Assembly: GCF_030063185.1 (NCBI RefSeq)
Contig: NZ_JASISP010000016.1
Span: 1 to 64,000, forward strand
DNA length: 64,000 bases
Origin: Arthrobacter sp. H35-D1
Lineage (GTDB): Bacteria; Actinomycetota; Actinomycetes; Actinomycetales; Micrococcaceae
Direction: 5' to 3'
The notes under the pieces: model-generated
The model's database searches: none
The model's input: only the letters and a program-made list of their open reading frames with translations
What the model was told of the DNA's origin: nothing
Shown: piece after piece, positions 7,914 to 16,936 of the stretch
How positions within the stretch are numbered: the stretch's first letter is position 1
How the letters are laid out: every line of letters begins with the position of its first letter
Program-made: the position numbers and the translations under genes

Positions 7914-9303
7914 GGATGAGATGGCTGGGGGTGGGGCGCCTGAGGCCGGGTCGCCCGAGGCCGGGGCGCCCGGGCGGGAGACTCCTGGGGCGGATGCACT
8001 GGGCCAGGAGCGGCTTGGGCAGGTGCCGCCCGGGTCGGAGCTGCCACTGGCCGGCATCAAGGTCATGGACCTCTCCCGCGCGCTCGCCGGCCCTTATGCC
8101 GCCTCCCTGCTTGGTGACATGGGCGCCGAGGTGACGAAGGTGGAAAGCATCAAGGGAGGGGATTCCTCCCGGAGCTGGGCACCCTTCGACGGCGAACACT
8201 CGTTGTATTTCGACTCGGTCAACCGCGGAAAGAGTTCCGTGGCGGTGGATTTCTATTCAGCGGCAGGCAAGAAGCTGTTGTGGGAGCTCGCACTGGCCAG
8301 CGATGTGCTGATTGAGAACTTCCGCCCCGGCGTGCTGGCCTCCACCGGCCTCGACCCGGAGTTGCTGCGGGCAGCCAAACCGGGGCTGATCATTGCCTCG
8401 GTCACGGGTTTTGGCGCCACCGGGCCACTGAGCCAGGCGGCCGGCCTGGACCAGGTGGCGCAAGGCATGTCCGGGCTGATGTCCGTCACCGGTCTCGACG
8501 CCGAGCACATGTACAGGGTGGGCGTGCCCATCGTGGACCTTGTCACCGGAATCTACACGGCCTTTGGCATTGCCGCGTCCCTGGTCGGCAGAAAGGCGGG
8601 CGGGGCTGGGAGTGCCGTTTCGGCGTCGTTGTTGGAAACCGGGCTCTCGCTCTCCGCCTTCCAAGGCCAGCAGTTCCTCAGCACGGGGGAGGTGCCGGTG
8701 CCGCGCGGCAACAACCACCCCGTGCTGTCCCCGTACGGGGTATTTCAGACCGGCGACATCCCGCTCATCATGGCGGTCGGCAGTGAAAAGCAGTGGGTGC
8801 AGCTGTGCGAGCTGCTGGGCAGCCCCGAGCTGGCCGAGCACCCCGACTACGCCACGAGCAGGCTGCGCACGGCGCACAGTGAGGAGCTGCGCCTGCTGAT
8901 CGACGGGTTGCTCGCCGGGCAAACCGCGGCGCAGTGGCTGGCCCGGCTCAAAGCCGCGGGCATCCCGGCCGGGCCCATCTACAACTACGCGCAGGCGTTC
9001 GCCGACCCGCAGGTCAAGCACCTGGCGATGGTCCAAACCGTTCACCGCAGCGACGGCACCGTCCTGCCGCTGCTGCGCGGGCCCGTCTCGATCAACGGCC
9101 GGGCCCCGCAAGTGGCCAAAGCGCCGCCGGCACTGGGCCAGGACACGCTGGGGATCCTGGAGGGGCTGGGGCTGAGCGCGGCACAGATTGCCGGCTTGGT
9201 GGAAGCGGGCGTGGTGTACGACGCCGGCAACCCCGCCGGGCGGGAAGGAACCGTTGCGCCTAGGGGAACCGCCTCGCTTGGGGGGAGCGAACATCATGGA
9301 TGA
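7906..9303 (+). CDS. CaiB/BaiF family (type III) CoA-transferase
   Basis: A formyl-CoA-transferase-like enzyme that moves CoA between carboxylic acids. The family core starts at LPLAGIKVMDLSRALAGPYA (about residue 46) and holds the catalytic aspartate expected in GLDQVAQGMSGLMSVTG. The first 45 residues are a low-complexity Gly/Ala/Pro/Glu stretch not typical of the family, so the true start may be the GTG at 7906, the ATG at 7921, or a later GTG near 8020; I give the longest. It overlaps the aldehyde dehydrogenase upstream and the crotonase downstream by eight bases each, so the three are translationally coupled. Confidence 0.87.
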   Translation: MPEDEMAGGGAPEAGSPEAGAPGRETPGADALGQERLGQVPPGSELPLAGIKVMDLSRALAGPYAASLLGDMGAEVTKVESIKGGDSSRSWAPFDGEHSLYFDSVNRGKSSVAVDFYSAAGKKLLWELALASDVLIENFRPGVLASTGLDPELLRAAKPGLIIASVTGFGATGPLSQAAGLDQVAQGMSGLMSVTGLDAEHMYRVGVPIVDLVTGIYTAFGIAASLVGRKAGGAGSAVSASLLETGLSLSAFQGQQFLSTGEVPVPRGNNHPVLSPYGVFQTGDIPLIMAVGSEKQWVQLCELLGSPELAEHPDYATSRLRTAHSEELRLLIDGLLAGQTAAQWLARLKAAGIPAGPIYNYAQAFADPQVKHLAMVQTVHRSDGTVLPLLRGPVSINGRAPQVAKAPPALGQDTLGILEGLGLSAAQIAGLVEAGVVYDAGNPAGREGTVAPRGTASLGGSEHHG

Positions 9304-10120
9304 GCGGCGGACGGGTGCCGTGACGGTGGATCGTCGTGGCCCGGTGGCGGTGCTGGTCCTTGACAATCCCGTTATGCGCAACGCCCTGACACAGGACATG
9401 TGGCGCCAGCTTCCGCCGCTGCTTGCACAGTTGGCGGATGACGACACCGTGAAGGTGCTGGTGGTGCGCGGTGCCGGGGACCACTTCTCCGCCGGAGCCG
9501 ACATCGCCTCCGTGCAAAAGATCCTGCACGACCCGGCCACAGTGCAAGAGGACGGGGGCGACATCACCGTGGCTGAGGAAGCCTTGGCCGCCTTCCCCAA
9601 GCCGACCATCGCCGCCATCGACGGCTACTGTGTGGGCGGAGGGTGGCAGATCGCCGGTGCCTGCGACCTCCGGCTGGCCTCCGAACGCGCCGTCTACGGC
9701 ATCACACCCGCCAAGATCGGCATTGTCTACCCCCTGTCCGGAATCAAGCGGCTGGTGCAGCTGGTGGGTCCGGCAACGGCCAAATACCTGTTGTTCACAG
9801 GTGACTTTGTGGCGGCCGGGGAAGCGCTGGGGCTGGGCCTGGCCACGAAGGTGCTCCCCACGCATGCCTTTTGGGACGACGTTGCGGCGTTTGCCCTCCG
9901 CTTGGCTTCGGGCTCGCAGTTCTCCATTCGGGCTCAAAAGGATCTCATCAACCTCATCGGCGGCGATGCTGTGGGTGCTGCCGGGAGTGCTGCCGCCCTG
10001 GCTGAACGGAACCTCCATTGGCAGCGGGAAATGGCGGTCGGCGAAGATGCCGCTATTGGAGTCGCGGCGTTCCTGGCCAAGAAGACACCGCACTTCACCT
10101 GGGTGCGTACATCCGAATAA
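9296..10120 (+). CDS. Enoyl-CoA hydratase/isomerase family protein
   Basis: A 274-residue crotonase-fold protein. The two oxyanion-hole segments are clear: DHFSAGADI and YCVGGGWQIAGACDLRLAS. The region where classical hydratases carry two catalytic glutamates reads TPAKIGIVYPLSGIKRL, so both positions appear to be replaced. This variant is shared, as I recall, by a sub-branch of the family, and the reaction may not be simple hydration. The ATG at 9296 is set by GGGGGAG just upstream and trims 36 residues from the longest frame. It is the last gene of the ALDH/CoA-transferase unit and is followed at once by a hairpin. Confidence 0.87.
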   Translation: MDERRTGAVTVDRRGPVAVLVLDNPVMRNALTQDMWRQLPPLLAQLADDDTVKVLVVRGAGDHFSAGADIASVQKILHDPATVQEDGGDITVAEEALAAFPKPTIAAIDGYCVGGGWQIAGACDLRLASERAVYGITPAKIGIVYPLSGIKRLVQLVGPATAKYLLFTGDFVAAGEALGLGLATKVLPTHAFWDDVAAFALRLASGSQFSIRAQKDLINLIGGDAVGAAGSAAALAERNLHWQREMAVGEDAAIGVAAFLAKKTPHFTWVRTSE

Positions 10121-10149
10121 TTTCCGGGCCAGCAGGGCTGACCCGGAAA
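10121..10149. terminator. Shared terminator between convergent genes
   Basis: TTTCCGGG-C-CAGC pairs with GCTG-A-CCCGGAAA (one mismatch). The hairpin fills the 30-base gap between the crotonase stop and the stop of the ABC ATPase, so it can serve both strands. Confidence 0.75.
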
Positions 10150-10150
10150 C

Positions 10151-10882
10151 CTATAGAACTTTGTTCAGGAAGTCCCGGACACGCGGATTGGCGTTGTCGT
10201 CGGCAAAAAACTCCTCTGGAGGCATATCCGCGGCAATCACGCCGCCATCGACGAAGACCACACGATCGGCAACTTTTCTTGCAAAGCCCATTTCGTGCGT
10301 CACCACGATCATTGTCATGCCCTGTTTGGCCAAGTCTGTCATTACGTCCAGGACGTCGTTGACCACCTCGGGGTCCAAGGCGCTGGTCGGCTCGTCGAAG
10401 AGCATGAGCTTGGGGCTCATGGCGACGGCACGGGCAATGGCGATGCGTTGCTTCTGCCCTCCGGAGAGTTGGCTGGGGTAGGCGGTGGCGCGATGCGTCA
10501 TGCCCACTTTTTCCAGCAGCTCCATGGCATGGGCCTCTGCTTCGGCTTTACTCTTCCCCAACACGTTCATCTGAGGCAGCATCACGTTGCGCAGCGCCGT
10601 CAGGTTGTGGAACAGGTTGAACTGTTGGAACACCATACCCATGCGCGAGCGTAAGCGGTCCAGATCAACTTTTGGTGCAAGTAAGTCCTCGCCGTCAAAC
10701 AAGACCTGCCCGGACGTGGGTGTCTCCAACAGGTTCAGGCAGCGCAGGAACGTTGATTTGCCGCCGCCACTAGGACCAATGACGGCAACCACCTCGCCCG
10801 GCTCTATGGTGAAGTCGATCCCCTTGAGCACCTCAAGCGTGCCGAAGGTCTTCGTGATGGACTTGGTCGAAAGGAGTGCCAT
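10151..10882 (-). CDS. Polar amino acid ABC transporter, ATP-binding protein
   Basis: A 243-residue ATPase of the GlnQ/HisP type. Walker A is GPSGGGKST, the signature is LSGGQKQR, Walker B is LMLFDEP and the switch histidine is in VVTHEM. It powers the binding-protein/permease fusion encoded just upstream, whose stop codon overlaps this ATG (TAATG). It is the last gene of a four-gene operon with an IclR regulator and a HutG-like hydrolase, so histidine or a related nitrogen source is a reasonable guess for the cargo. Confidence 0.93.
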   Translation of the reverse strand: MALLSTKSITKTFGTLEVLKGIDFTIEPGEVVAVIGPSGGGKSTFLRCLNLLETPTSGQVLFDGEDLLAPKVDLDRLRSRMGMVFQQFNLFHNLTALRNVMLPQMNVLGKSKAEAEAHAMELLEKVGMTHRATAYPSQLSGGQKQRIAIARAVAMSPKLMLFDEPTSALDPEVVNDVLDVMTDLAKQGMTMIVVTHEMGFARKVADRVVFVDGGVIAADMPPEEFFADDNANPRVRDFLNKVL

Positions 10883-12399
10883 TAGATGTAAACCGCCAGT
10901 TTCTTTTCGAGGGTGTTGGCGATGAAGCCGATGATGTTGGTGATGATGTAGTAGACCAGACCTATGAAGATATAGACGGTTAGGGCGTCGAAGGTGCGCG
11001 AGATAATGGTTTGGCCTACTAGGAACAATTCACTGATGGTCACGAAGGACACCAGTGCCGAGTTTTTGGTCAGGGAGACAAACTCATTGCCCAACGGTGG
11101 GAGCATGCGAAGGAATGCTTGCGGGATGATGATGTGTCGCAGTGCAGCGCCGGAGCTCATGCCGCAGGAGCGTGCCGCTTCCATCTGTCCCTTGTCCACG
11201 GACTGGATGGCACCGCGGACAATCTCTGTCACGTAGGAACCGCTGTACAGGCCCAAGGCAAAGACTCCGGCCACCAGAGGCTGCAGCTGCAAGCCAAGTT
11301 GCGGTAGGCCAAAGTAAATCAGGAACAGCTGCACAATGAACGGCGTGCCGCGAATGACGGACACATAGGCCGTGCCGACCCAGCGGATGGGGGTGATTTT
11401 GGACAACTTCGCAAAGCCTCCCAGCATGCCGAACGTCAGGCTCAGCACCAAGGACATGCCGATGATTTCCATGGTGGTGACAAAACCGTTCCACAGCGGG
11501 AGGGCAGAGTTGGTGATGGAGGAGATGTTGATCAGTCCATGGGCCTTGGCCGGGCCGGTGACTGCCGTGGCTTCGTCGCCGAACCACTTGGACGTGAGCT
11601 TGTCATACGCGCCATTGGACTTCAGCGTCGCCAGGGAGGAGTTGAAAACGTCCCGGATGGCCGTATCGGATTTTTGGAAGGCATACCCGTAGTTTTCATT
11701 GGTGAGCCGTCCGCCCACCTGTTTCAGGCCACCCTGCTGGTGGATGAAGTACCGCCCTCCGGGCTGGCCGGTGACCACGGCGTCGGCCTGGCCCAGCTTT
11801 ACGGACGTGAACATTTGGTCGTTGGTCTGCACCTGCACCAAATGTGCCTTGGGCTGGTTTTGCTCCAGCCATTCCACGGATTTTGTGCCCACTTGCACGG
11901 CAACCTTTTTCCCGACAAGATCGGCCAGTGAGGTCACATTCGTGTTGTCCTCGTCGACGAAGATGGCCAGGCCACCGGGATAATACACCTCGGAAAAGTT
12001 GATGGCCTTGGCCCGCTCGTCACTGATGTAGATGGCGGAGGCGCCCACATCGATCTGGTTGGCCTGCAGCGCCGGGACGATGTTGCCAAACGGCATCTGG
12101 ATGAACTCAACGTTCTTGATGCCCGATTCCTTGGCCAGCGCCCGGACCAAGTCAATGTCAAAGCCCATCTTCTCGCCATTGGCGTCAGTGAACTCAAATG
12201 GCGGGAACGTCGCGTCGGTGCCGACCCGCAGCGTGAGCTTCCCCGACTGCAGATCATTGAGCTTGACCGAACTTTGCGGCGCCGCCGAAGGGTCGGCGGA
12301 GGGTGCAGCTGTAGCGGCCTGGGCAGCTACGCCGGTGATAGCGATCAGGACAGCAAGCAGAATAGCCCAAAAACGGTGGCGGTTGAACAGGTTTTTCAC
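10882..12399 (-). CDS. Fused amino acid-binding protein and ABC permease
   Basis: A 505-residue two-domain protein. Residues 1-35 form a signal/anchor segment. Residues about 50-280 form a periplasmic-binding-protein domain of the polar amino acid family, with [20 protein letters not shown] and [14 protein letters not shown]. Residues about 290-505 form a HisM/GlnP-type permease with the EAA-like loop [20 protein letters not shown] and the segment [20 protein letters not shown]. Fusing both parts in one chain is known in some Gram-positive glutamine/arginine systems. The GTG start at 12399 overlaps the HutG stop, and the stop overlaps the ATPase ATG, so all parts are translated as a set. Confidence 0.92.
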   Translation of the reverse strand: MKNLFNRHRFWAILLAVLIAITGVAAQAATAAPSADPSAAPQSSVKLNDLQSGKLTLRVGTDATFPPFEFTDANGEKMGFDIDLVRALAKESGIKNVEFIQMPFGNIVPALQANQIDVGASAIYISDERAKAINFSEVYYPGGLAIFVDEDNTNVTSLADLVGKKVAVQVGTKSVEWLEQNQPKAHLVQVQTNDQMFTSVKLGQADAVVTGQPGGRYFIHQQGGLKQVGGRLTNENYGYAFQKSDTAIRDVFNSSLATLKSNGAYDKLTSKWFGDEATAVTGPAKAHGLINISSITNSALPLWNGFVTTMEIIGMSLVLSLTFGMLGGFAKLSKITPIRWVGTAYVSVIRGTPFIVQLFLIYFGLPQLGLQLQPLVAGVFALGLYSGSYVTEIVRGAIQSVDKGQMEAARSCGMSSGAALRHIIIPQAFLRMLPPLGNEFVSLTKNSALVSFVTISELFLVGQTIISRTFDALTVYIFIGLVYYIITNIIGFIANTLEKKLAVYI

Positions 12400-13424
12400 A
12401 GGAACTCAATTCCAGGTTGGGGTGAAGACGCCGGGATGGCGGGCGTCTTCGGTAGGACTGCCGTGTGTTCGGTGGCGATGGCGTGGACCAGCCGGGCCGC
12501 GGTGCGGGCCGTTCGGCCGTCGACGTCAAAGCGTGGATTCAGTTCAACGATGTCCACATGCACCAGTTTGGAGGAGCGGGCCAGTTGGCGACAGACCGCC
12601 AGGATGACCTCAAGCGGCACGCCCAACGTGGCTGGTGCGCTGACTCCCGGGGCCACGTGTGCGGGCAGGACGTCAAGGTCGATGGTGAGGTAGACGGCGT
12701 CGACCTCACCCAGGAAGTTGTGCACAAACTCCTTGACGGCAGGCAGCCCGGAGCTGCAGCAGTCCTCATCGAACATATGTTGTACGTTCAGGGCCGACGC
12801 CGTCCTGAACAGTTCCAGCGTGTTGTTTGCTTCGCTGATGCCCAGGACCCGATAGGTGAAGTCGCGTCCGGCAGCCAGCTCGGCTTCGGCGATTTGGCGG
12901 AACGGTGTGCCGGAAGACGGGACAGGGTCTGTCCTCAGGTCAAAGTGAGCGTCCAGGTTGATGATCCCCAAGTGCTTTCCTGCCAGCGTTCCGGACCCAG
13001 CCAGACCCAGGTAGCTGCCAAACGCTGTTTCATGCCCTCCGCCCAGGACCACCGGCAATTGCCCGGCTTGCAAGGCGGCGGCAACCGACAGGCCAAGCCG
13101 CTGCTGACCCGCTTCCATGGCCCCGTCGGCGACGGTGATGTCGCCAAGGTCGCAGGCGGTGAGTTCTGCCGGCGCTGACAGTGATGCCAGCGCGTCGCGG
13201 ATGACAGCAGGAGCCTTGGCTGCGCCGACGCGGCCCCTGTTGCGGCGCACACCTTCGTCGCTTTGGAACCCGATCACGGCAATTCCGCCATGTGGAGCAA
13301 GAGGTGGCAAATTGGAGCCGGCAGGGGACAGGGATTCGTTGATGGCATGATGCCAGCGGCGGCGTTCTGGCCCGGGTCCGTCGTCGCGTCCGGTCCATGA
13401 GGAGGGGGTCAGTTCGTGGGTCAT
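12396..13424 (-). CDS. hutG: Ureohydrolase-family enzyme, probably formimidoylglutamase
   Basis: A 342-residue binuclear manganese hydrolase of the arginase/agmatinase/formimidoylglutamase family. Metal-binding motifs are visible as GGGHE, NLDAHFDLR and TIDLDVLP. The overall layout, with a long N-terminal arm and GFQSDEGVRRNRGR, resembles HutG, which splits N-formimidoyl-L-glutamate into glutamate and formamide in histidine breakdown. Other hut genes are absent here, so agmatinase or guanidinobutyrase activity cannot be excluded. It is coupled to the IclR gene upstream (ATGA overlap) and to the transporter fusion downstream. Confidence 0.83.
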   Translation of the reverse strand: MTHELTPSSWTGRDDGPGPERRRWHHAINESLSPAGSNLPPLAPHGGIAVIGFQSDEGVRRNRGRVGAAKAPAVIRDALASLSAPAELTACDLGDITVADGAMEAGQQRLGLSVAAALQAGQLPVVLGGGHETAFGSYLGLAGSGTLAGKHLGIINLDAHFDLRTDPVPSSGTPFRQIAEAELAAGRDFTYRVLGISEANNTLELFRTASALNVQHMFDEDCCSSGLPAVKEFVHNFLGEVDAVYLTIDLDVLPAHVAPGVSAPATLGVPLEVILAVCRQLARSSKLVHVDIVELNPRFDVDGRTARTAARLVHAIATEHTAVLPKTPAIPASSPQPGIEFL

Positions 13425-14239
13425 TGGAGTCCCTTTTTCGCTGTGTTGAGTATGAGGGCGGCTGCACGTGTGACGGCAATAAGCCGTTTTTCATTTCGGA
13501 TGGCGCGGACAGATGGTGCCATGGTGCTGAGGGTGCCGGAGAGCCGCCCTAAAGCGTTAAAAATCGGGAAGCTGACGCCCCAAACGCCTGAATCAACGGC
13601 GCCTTGGCTCAGTGCAAAGCCGCGTGCGGCCGTAATGTCCAGGTCGCGGCGCAGTGATTCGTTGTCAGCAGCGTCCAATTCAAGGACGGATATTCTCTCG
13701 GCTCGCTCTGCATCCGTCAGGTGGGCCAGCAGGGACAGAGCGCTGGCGCCGCGGTGCAACGGCTGGGACAGCCCGGCCGAGTAGCTGCAGCGAAGCATTT
13801 GCGGACCTTCCGCGGCTTCCACGCAGAGGGCCTGGTTTCCGTTGACAACCAAGTAGGCGGCCAACTCCTGGGTTTCGTTGGCCAGTTGCTGCAGCTTGGT
13901 ACTGATGTGGCTGGCGACAGTGGTTTCCTGACGGAAGTTGGCGGCCAGTTGGAGGGTTGCCGGACCAGCAGAAAACTGGCTGCGGCTGTTGGCCGGAGCC
14001 AACAATCCGGTCTGGATCAGTGCGGACAGGTGTCGATACACTGCACTGGACGGGATGCCCGTGCGTGCCGAAACCTGCGCGGCCGTTAGGACCTGAAGCT
14101 GCGCAAACTGCAACAGTATCTCTAGAACGCGCGATTGCGCCGCGGATGGTTGCTCGGCTGTCTCTTGCACTCCACGTGCATCGCCAACTGGGGTGGGTCG
14201 TCGTTCAAACATGAAAGCGACGTTAGTGTCCGTAGTCAC
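13421..14239 (-). CDS. IclR-family transcriptional regulator
   Basis: A 272-residue regulator. An N-terminal winged helix-turn-helix spans about residues 38-90 (LTAAQVSARTGIPSSAVYRH is the recognition region). A C-terminal effector-binding domain holds GASALSLLAHLTDAERAERI and ITAARGFALSQGAVDSGVWG, typical of IclR proteins. The start used is a GTG at 14239; an ATG at 14212 is an alternative, and neither has a clear ribosome site. It is the first gene of the operon with hutG and the amino acid transporter, and a palindrome (14255-14273) lies 16 bases before the start. Autoregulation and control of the operon by a pathway metabolite are therefore likely. Confidence 0.88.
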   Translation of the reverse strand: MTTDTNVAFMFERRPTPVGDARGVQETAEQPSAAQSRVLEILLQFAQLQVLTAAQVSARTGIPSSAVYRHLSALIQTGLLAPANSRSQFSAGPATLQLAANFRQETTVASHISTKLQQLANETQELAAYLVVNGNQALCVEAAEGPQMLRCSYSAGLSQPLHRGASALSLLAHLTDAERAERISVLELDAADNESLRRDLDITAARGFALSQGAVDSGVWGVSFPIFNALGRLSGTLSTMAPSVRAIRNEKRLIAVTRAAALILNTAKKGLQ

Positions 14240-14254
14240 AAGTGAAAAGAGTTA

Positions 14255-14273
14255 ATTCCCATAAATTGGGAAT
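14255..14273. promoter_or_regulatory. Palindrome before iclR, candidate autoregulatory operator
   Basis: ATTCCCA (14255-14261) and TGGGAAT (14267-14273) form perfect 7-bp arms around TAAAT, directly ahead of the regulator gene. The size and AT-rich centre suit an IclR dimer. Confidence 0.55.
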
Positions 14274-14463
14274 CTCTTTGCCATGCAGTGGGTTATTTGC
14301 CAGTTGTCAGAGTCTCCTTCTTCGTCAGTGACCGGATGGGGACGTTGTTGTGCGCCGAAAGCGGGCGACCACGGAAGGCTGGAGCGCGGTACTTGCCAAG
14401 GAAACTCCGCAGTTCAGCTGGATTCGTCCGACCAGCCTGTGATGTAAAACATGCACAGATGTA

Positions 14464-14484
14464 AAGTTTGCAGTTGTGCAACTT
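14464..14484. promoter_or_regulatory. Inverted repeat before tetR, candidate operator
   Basis: AAGTTTGCA and TGCAACTT face each other around GTTG, differing by one bulged T, and lie 25 bases before the TetR start. This is the usual position for autorepression of a TetR/efflux pair. Confidence 0.5.
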
Positions 14485-14509
14485 GTGCGTGAGTGCATAA
14501 ACTGTAGTC

Positions 14510-15139
14510 ATGCATAAAACTCCTGTTAGCCTGCGCGAGCGCAACCGCCTTGACACCTGGGCCCTGATCCACGACCAGGCTTCGAGCCTTGCTTGTGAAC
14601 ACGGCCTGGCAAACACCACGGTTGAAGCCATCTCCGAAGCCGCAGGAGTTTCCAAGCGCACCTTCTTCAACTATTTCCCCACCAAGGAAGACGCCATCCT
14701 GGGCGTCCAAGCGCCCACCCTCTCCGAGGAAACCATCGCCGACTTCCGCGCTGGCGGGACCGGGGACCTCTTCGGACGGACGGTCCACCTCATGGTTACC
14801 GTCATCCGTTCCATGTTTCCCGAGGCCTCGCGCACAGAGCGGCGCATGATCCTGAAGAAACAGCATCCGGAACTGGCCAGGAGCCTGGTCTCGCATCTGC
14901 GAGCCTGCGAGGAATTGGTTGAGGCCGTGCTGCTGGAACGCTATCCCAATGGTCCCCAGGAGCAATCCTGGTCAGGACTGCCTCCCGGCCGGGACTCCGC
15001 GCTGGCCTTGTTGATGCTGGCAGGAACCGTCATGCGGTTCGCCTTCGCCAAGGATCCAAGTGCAACCACCAACGAGCAAAGCCCGGCCGTGCAAGAGGCC
15101 ATAGAAATTTTTAGAGACACCATTAAGGCAACGTTATGA
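14510..15139 (+). CDS. TetR-family transcriptional regulator
   Basis: A 209-residue repressor. The N-terminal helix-turn-helix is TTVEAISEAAGVSKRTFFNY (about residues 36-55) followed by FPTKEDAIL, a standard TetR pattern. The C-terminal ligand-binding part is not family-specific. Its stop overlaps the efflux-pump ATG by four bases, so the two form an operon and the pump is the likely target. No ribosome site is obvious before the ATG, and a leaderless or short-leader transcript is possible. An inverted repeat lies just upstream. Confidence 0.92.
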   Translation: MHKTPVSLRERNRLDTWALIHDQASSLACEHGLANTTVEAISEAAGVSKRTFFNYFPTKEDAILGVQAPTLSEETIADFRAGGTGDLFGRTVHLMVTVIRSMFPEASRTERRMILKKQHPELARSLVSHLRACEELVEAVLLERYPNGPQEQSWSGLPPGRDSALALLMLAGTVMRFAFAKDPSATTNEQSPAVQEAIEIFRDTIKATL

Positions 15140-16800
15140 GTTCCACCAAAATAAAAGCCGCAGTCCCAGCCGCCCCTGCGGCCCACGGGCACCCCGACCA
15201 CAGCGAAAAGCGCAACATCGTCCTCCTCTTCGCCGGCCTGATGGTGACGATGTTGCTGGCATCGCTGAACCAGACAGTGCTTTCCAGTGCACTGCCCACC
15301 ATCGTTGGTGAGCTCTCCGGCGTCGAACACATGGCCTGGGTCATTACGGCCTTCATCCTCGCCTCCACCATCATGATGCCCGTCTACGGCAAGCTCGGGG
15401 ATCTGTTGGGCCGCAAGCCCATGCTGCTGTTCGCGATTTCAATATTCCTTGTTGGCTCTGTCATTGGTGCCCTGGCGAACGACATGAACGTGCTCATCAT
15501 TGCTCGCGTGGTCCAGGGCCTTGGTGGTGGCGGTTTGATGATCCTCTCGCAGGCCACTATCGCCGACGTTGTGCCGGCCCGCGAACGCGGCAAGTACATG
15601 GGCATCATGGGCGGCGTCTTCGCGTTCTCCTCCGTTGCCGGGCCGCTCATTGGTGGCGGCTTGACCGAGGGCCCGGGGTGGCGCTGGGCGTTCTGGATGA
15701 ACGTGCCGCTGGCGCTCCTGGCCATTGCGGCCACCATCTTCTTGTTGCATGTTCCCCGCAAGGTCCATGCCACGCGTCCGAAGATCGACTACGTGGGCAT
15801 GATGCTCATTGCCTTGGCCACCACGGCCCTGGTCCTGGTCGGCACGTGGGGCGGTACGCAGTATGACTGGAACTCCCCGCAAATCATCGGGCTTGCCATC
15901 GCCGCCGTAGTGACAGGAACCCTCTTTGTCATTGTGGAAAATCGCGTTTCCGAGCCGGTCATGCCCATGCTGTTGTTCAAGAACCGCAACTTTGTCCTGA
16001 CTACCATCGCCGGCCTGCTGACGGGTATCGCCATGTTCGGCGCCATCGGCTACATGCCCACCTACCTGCAGATGGCCACGGGCTTCTCCGCCGCTGAAGC
16101 CGGCCTGCTGATGATTCCCATGATGTCTTGCATGCTGATTGTCTCGGTTGTGGTGGGCCGCCGCGTCTCCACCACGGGCCGCTACAAGGTTGCCCCCATT
16201 GTGGGCAGCGCGATCCTCGCCTTGGCACTTCTGCTGCTCTCCACGGTCTCCACCGGCACCCCGATCTACTTCATCTGCATCTACTTGGGTGTCATGGGCA
16301 TCGGCCTGGGTGCCAGCATGCAGATCCTCACGCTGGTGGCGCAAAACTCCTTCCCGCTGAAGTTTGTTGGAACGGCCACGGCCGGGCAGAACTACTTCCG
16401 CCAGGTCGGTGCCACGCTGGGCTCGGCCGTTGTTGGCGCCATGTTTGCCACACGACTGTACGATCTCATCGCGGAAAAGATCCCCGGCGGTACCGGTGGC
16501 GCCGGAGCCAGCTCCTTCACCCCGCACCTGGTGAACAGCATGCCCGAACCCGTCAAGTCCCTGATCATCGAGTCCTACAACGAAGCCTTGATCCCGCTGT
16601 TCCTCTTCATGGTCCCGCTGGCTCTGCTTGCCGCGATTGTGCTGTGCTTCGTGAAGGAAATTGCGCTCGAAACGAAGTCCGATAGAGAGAAGATCATTGA
16701 CGTCGCTCCCGAGCGGATGGCTGAGTTTGAGCAGGACATCACGCACGACGCCGTCGCCTCCGAATCAGCCGAATCGCCGGCCTCGCCGCCGCGCAAGTAG
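15136..16800 (+). CDS. MFS efflux transporter of the DHA2 (EmrB/QacA) type
   Basis: A 554-residue drug:proton antiporter with about 14 membrane helices from residue 25 to 515 and a short hydrophilic tail. Motif A is present as GKLGDLLGRKP, and motif C-like sequence appears in GVFAFSSVAGPLIGGGL. It is translationally coupled to a TetR regulator, so its expression is probably induced by a toxic substrate. The partial gene at the right end of the window (63111-64000) encodes a clear paralogue; their loop sequences FKNRNFVLTTIAGLLTGIAM and FKDRNFNLTTSAGLITGIAM match closely. Confidence 0.94.
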   Translation: MSSTKIKAAVPAAPAAHGHPDHSEKRNIVLLFAGLMVTMLLASLNQTVLSSALPTIVGELSGVEHMAWVITAFILASTIMMPVYGKLGDLLGRKPMLLFAISIFLVGSVIGALANDMNVLIIARVVQGLGGGGLMILSQATIADVVPARERGKYMGIMGGVFAFSSVAGPLIGGGLTEGPGWRWAFWMNVPLALLAIAATIFLLHVPRKVHATRPKIDYVGMMLIALATTALVLVGTWGGTQYDWNSPQIIGLAIAAVVTGTLFVIVENRVSEPVMPMLLFKNRNFVLTTIAGLLTGIAMFGAIGYMPTYLQMATGFSAAEAGLLMIPMMSCMLIVSVVVGRRVSTTGRYKVAPIVGSAILALALLLLSTVSTGTPIYFICIYLGVMGIGLGASMQILTLVAQNSFPLKFVGTATAGQNYFRQVGATLGSAVVGAMFATRLYDLIAEKIPGGTGGAGASSFTPHLVNSMPEPVKSLIIESYNEALIPLFLFMVPLALLAAIVLCFVKEIALETKSDREKIIDVAPERMAEFEQDITHDAVASESAESPASPPRK

Positions 16801-16834
16801 GCAACGGCAGCATCGCGTTCTTGCGCAACCCTTT

Positions 16835-16866
16835 CCGAGCCGTGCATGGCTCGCTGGACGGCTCGG
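16835..16866 (+). terminator. Hairpin after the efflux gene
   Basis: CCGAGCCGT and ACGGCTCGG form a perfect 9-bp stem 35 bases past the stop codon. There is no T run, so termination is inferred from position only. Confidence 0.5.
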
Positions 16867-16936
16867 GGAGTCGGTTGCGGGATTGTTCCGGCTAGACTAA
16901 AACCAGCAACCACATGCCGACTTATTTGAGGGTCAC

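Noticed and set aside
15439-16746. Open frame of 435 codons antisense to the efflux pump
   Set aside because: Same reason: a hydrophilic low-information product over a clear 14-helix transporter.
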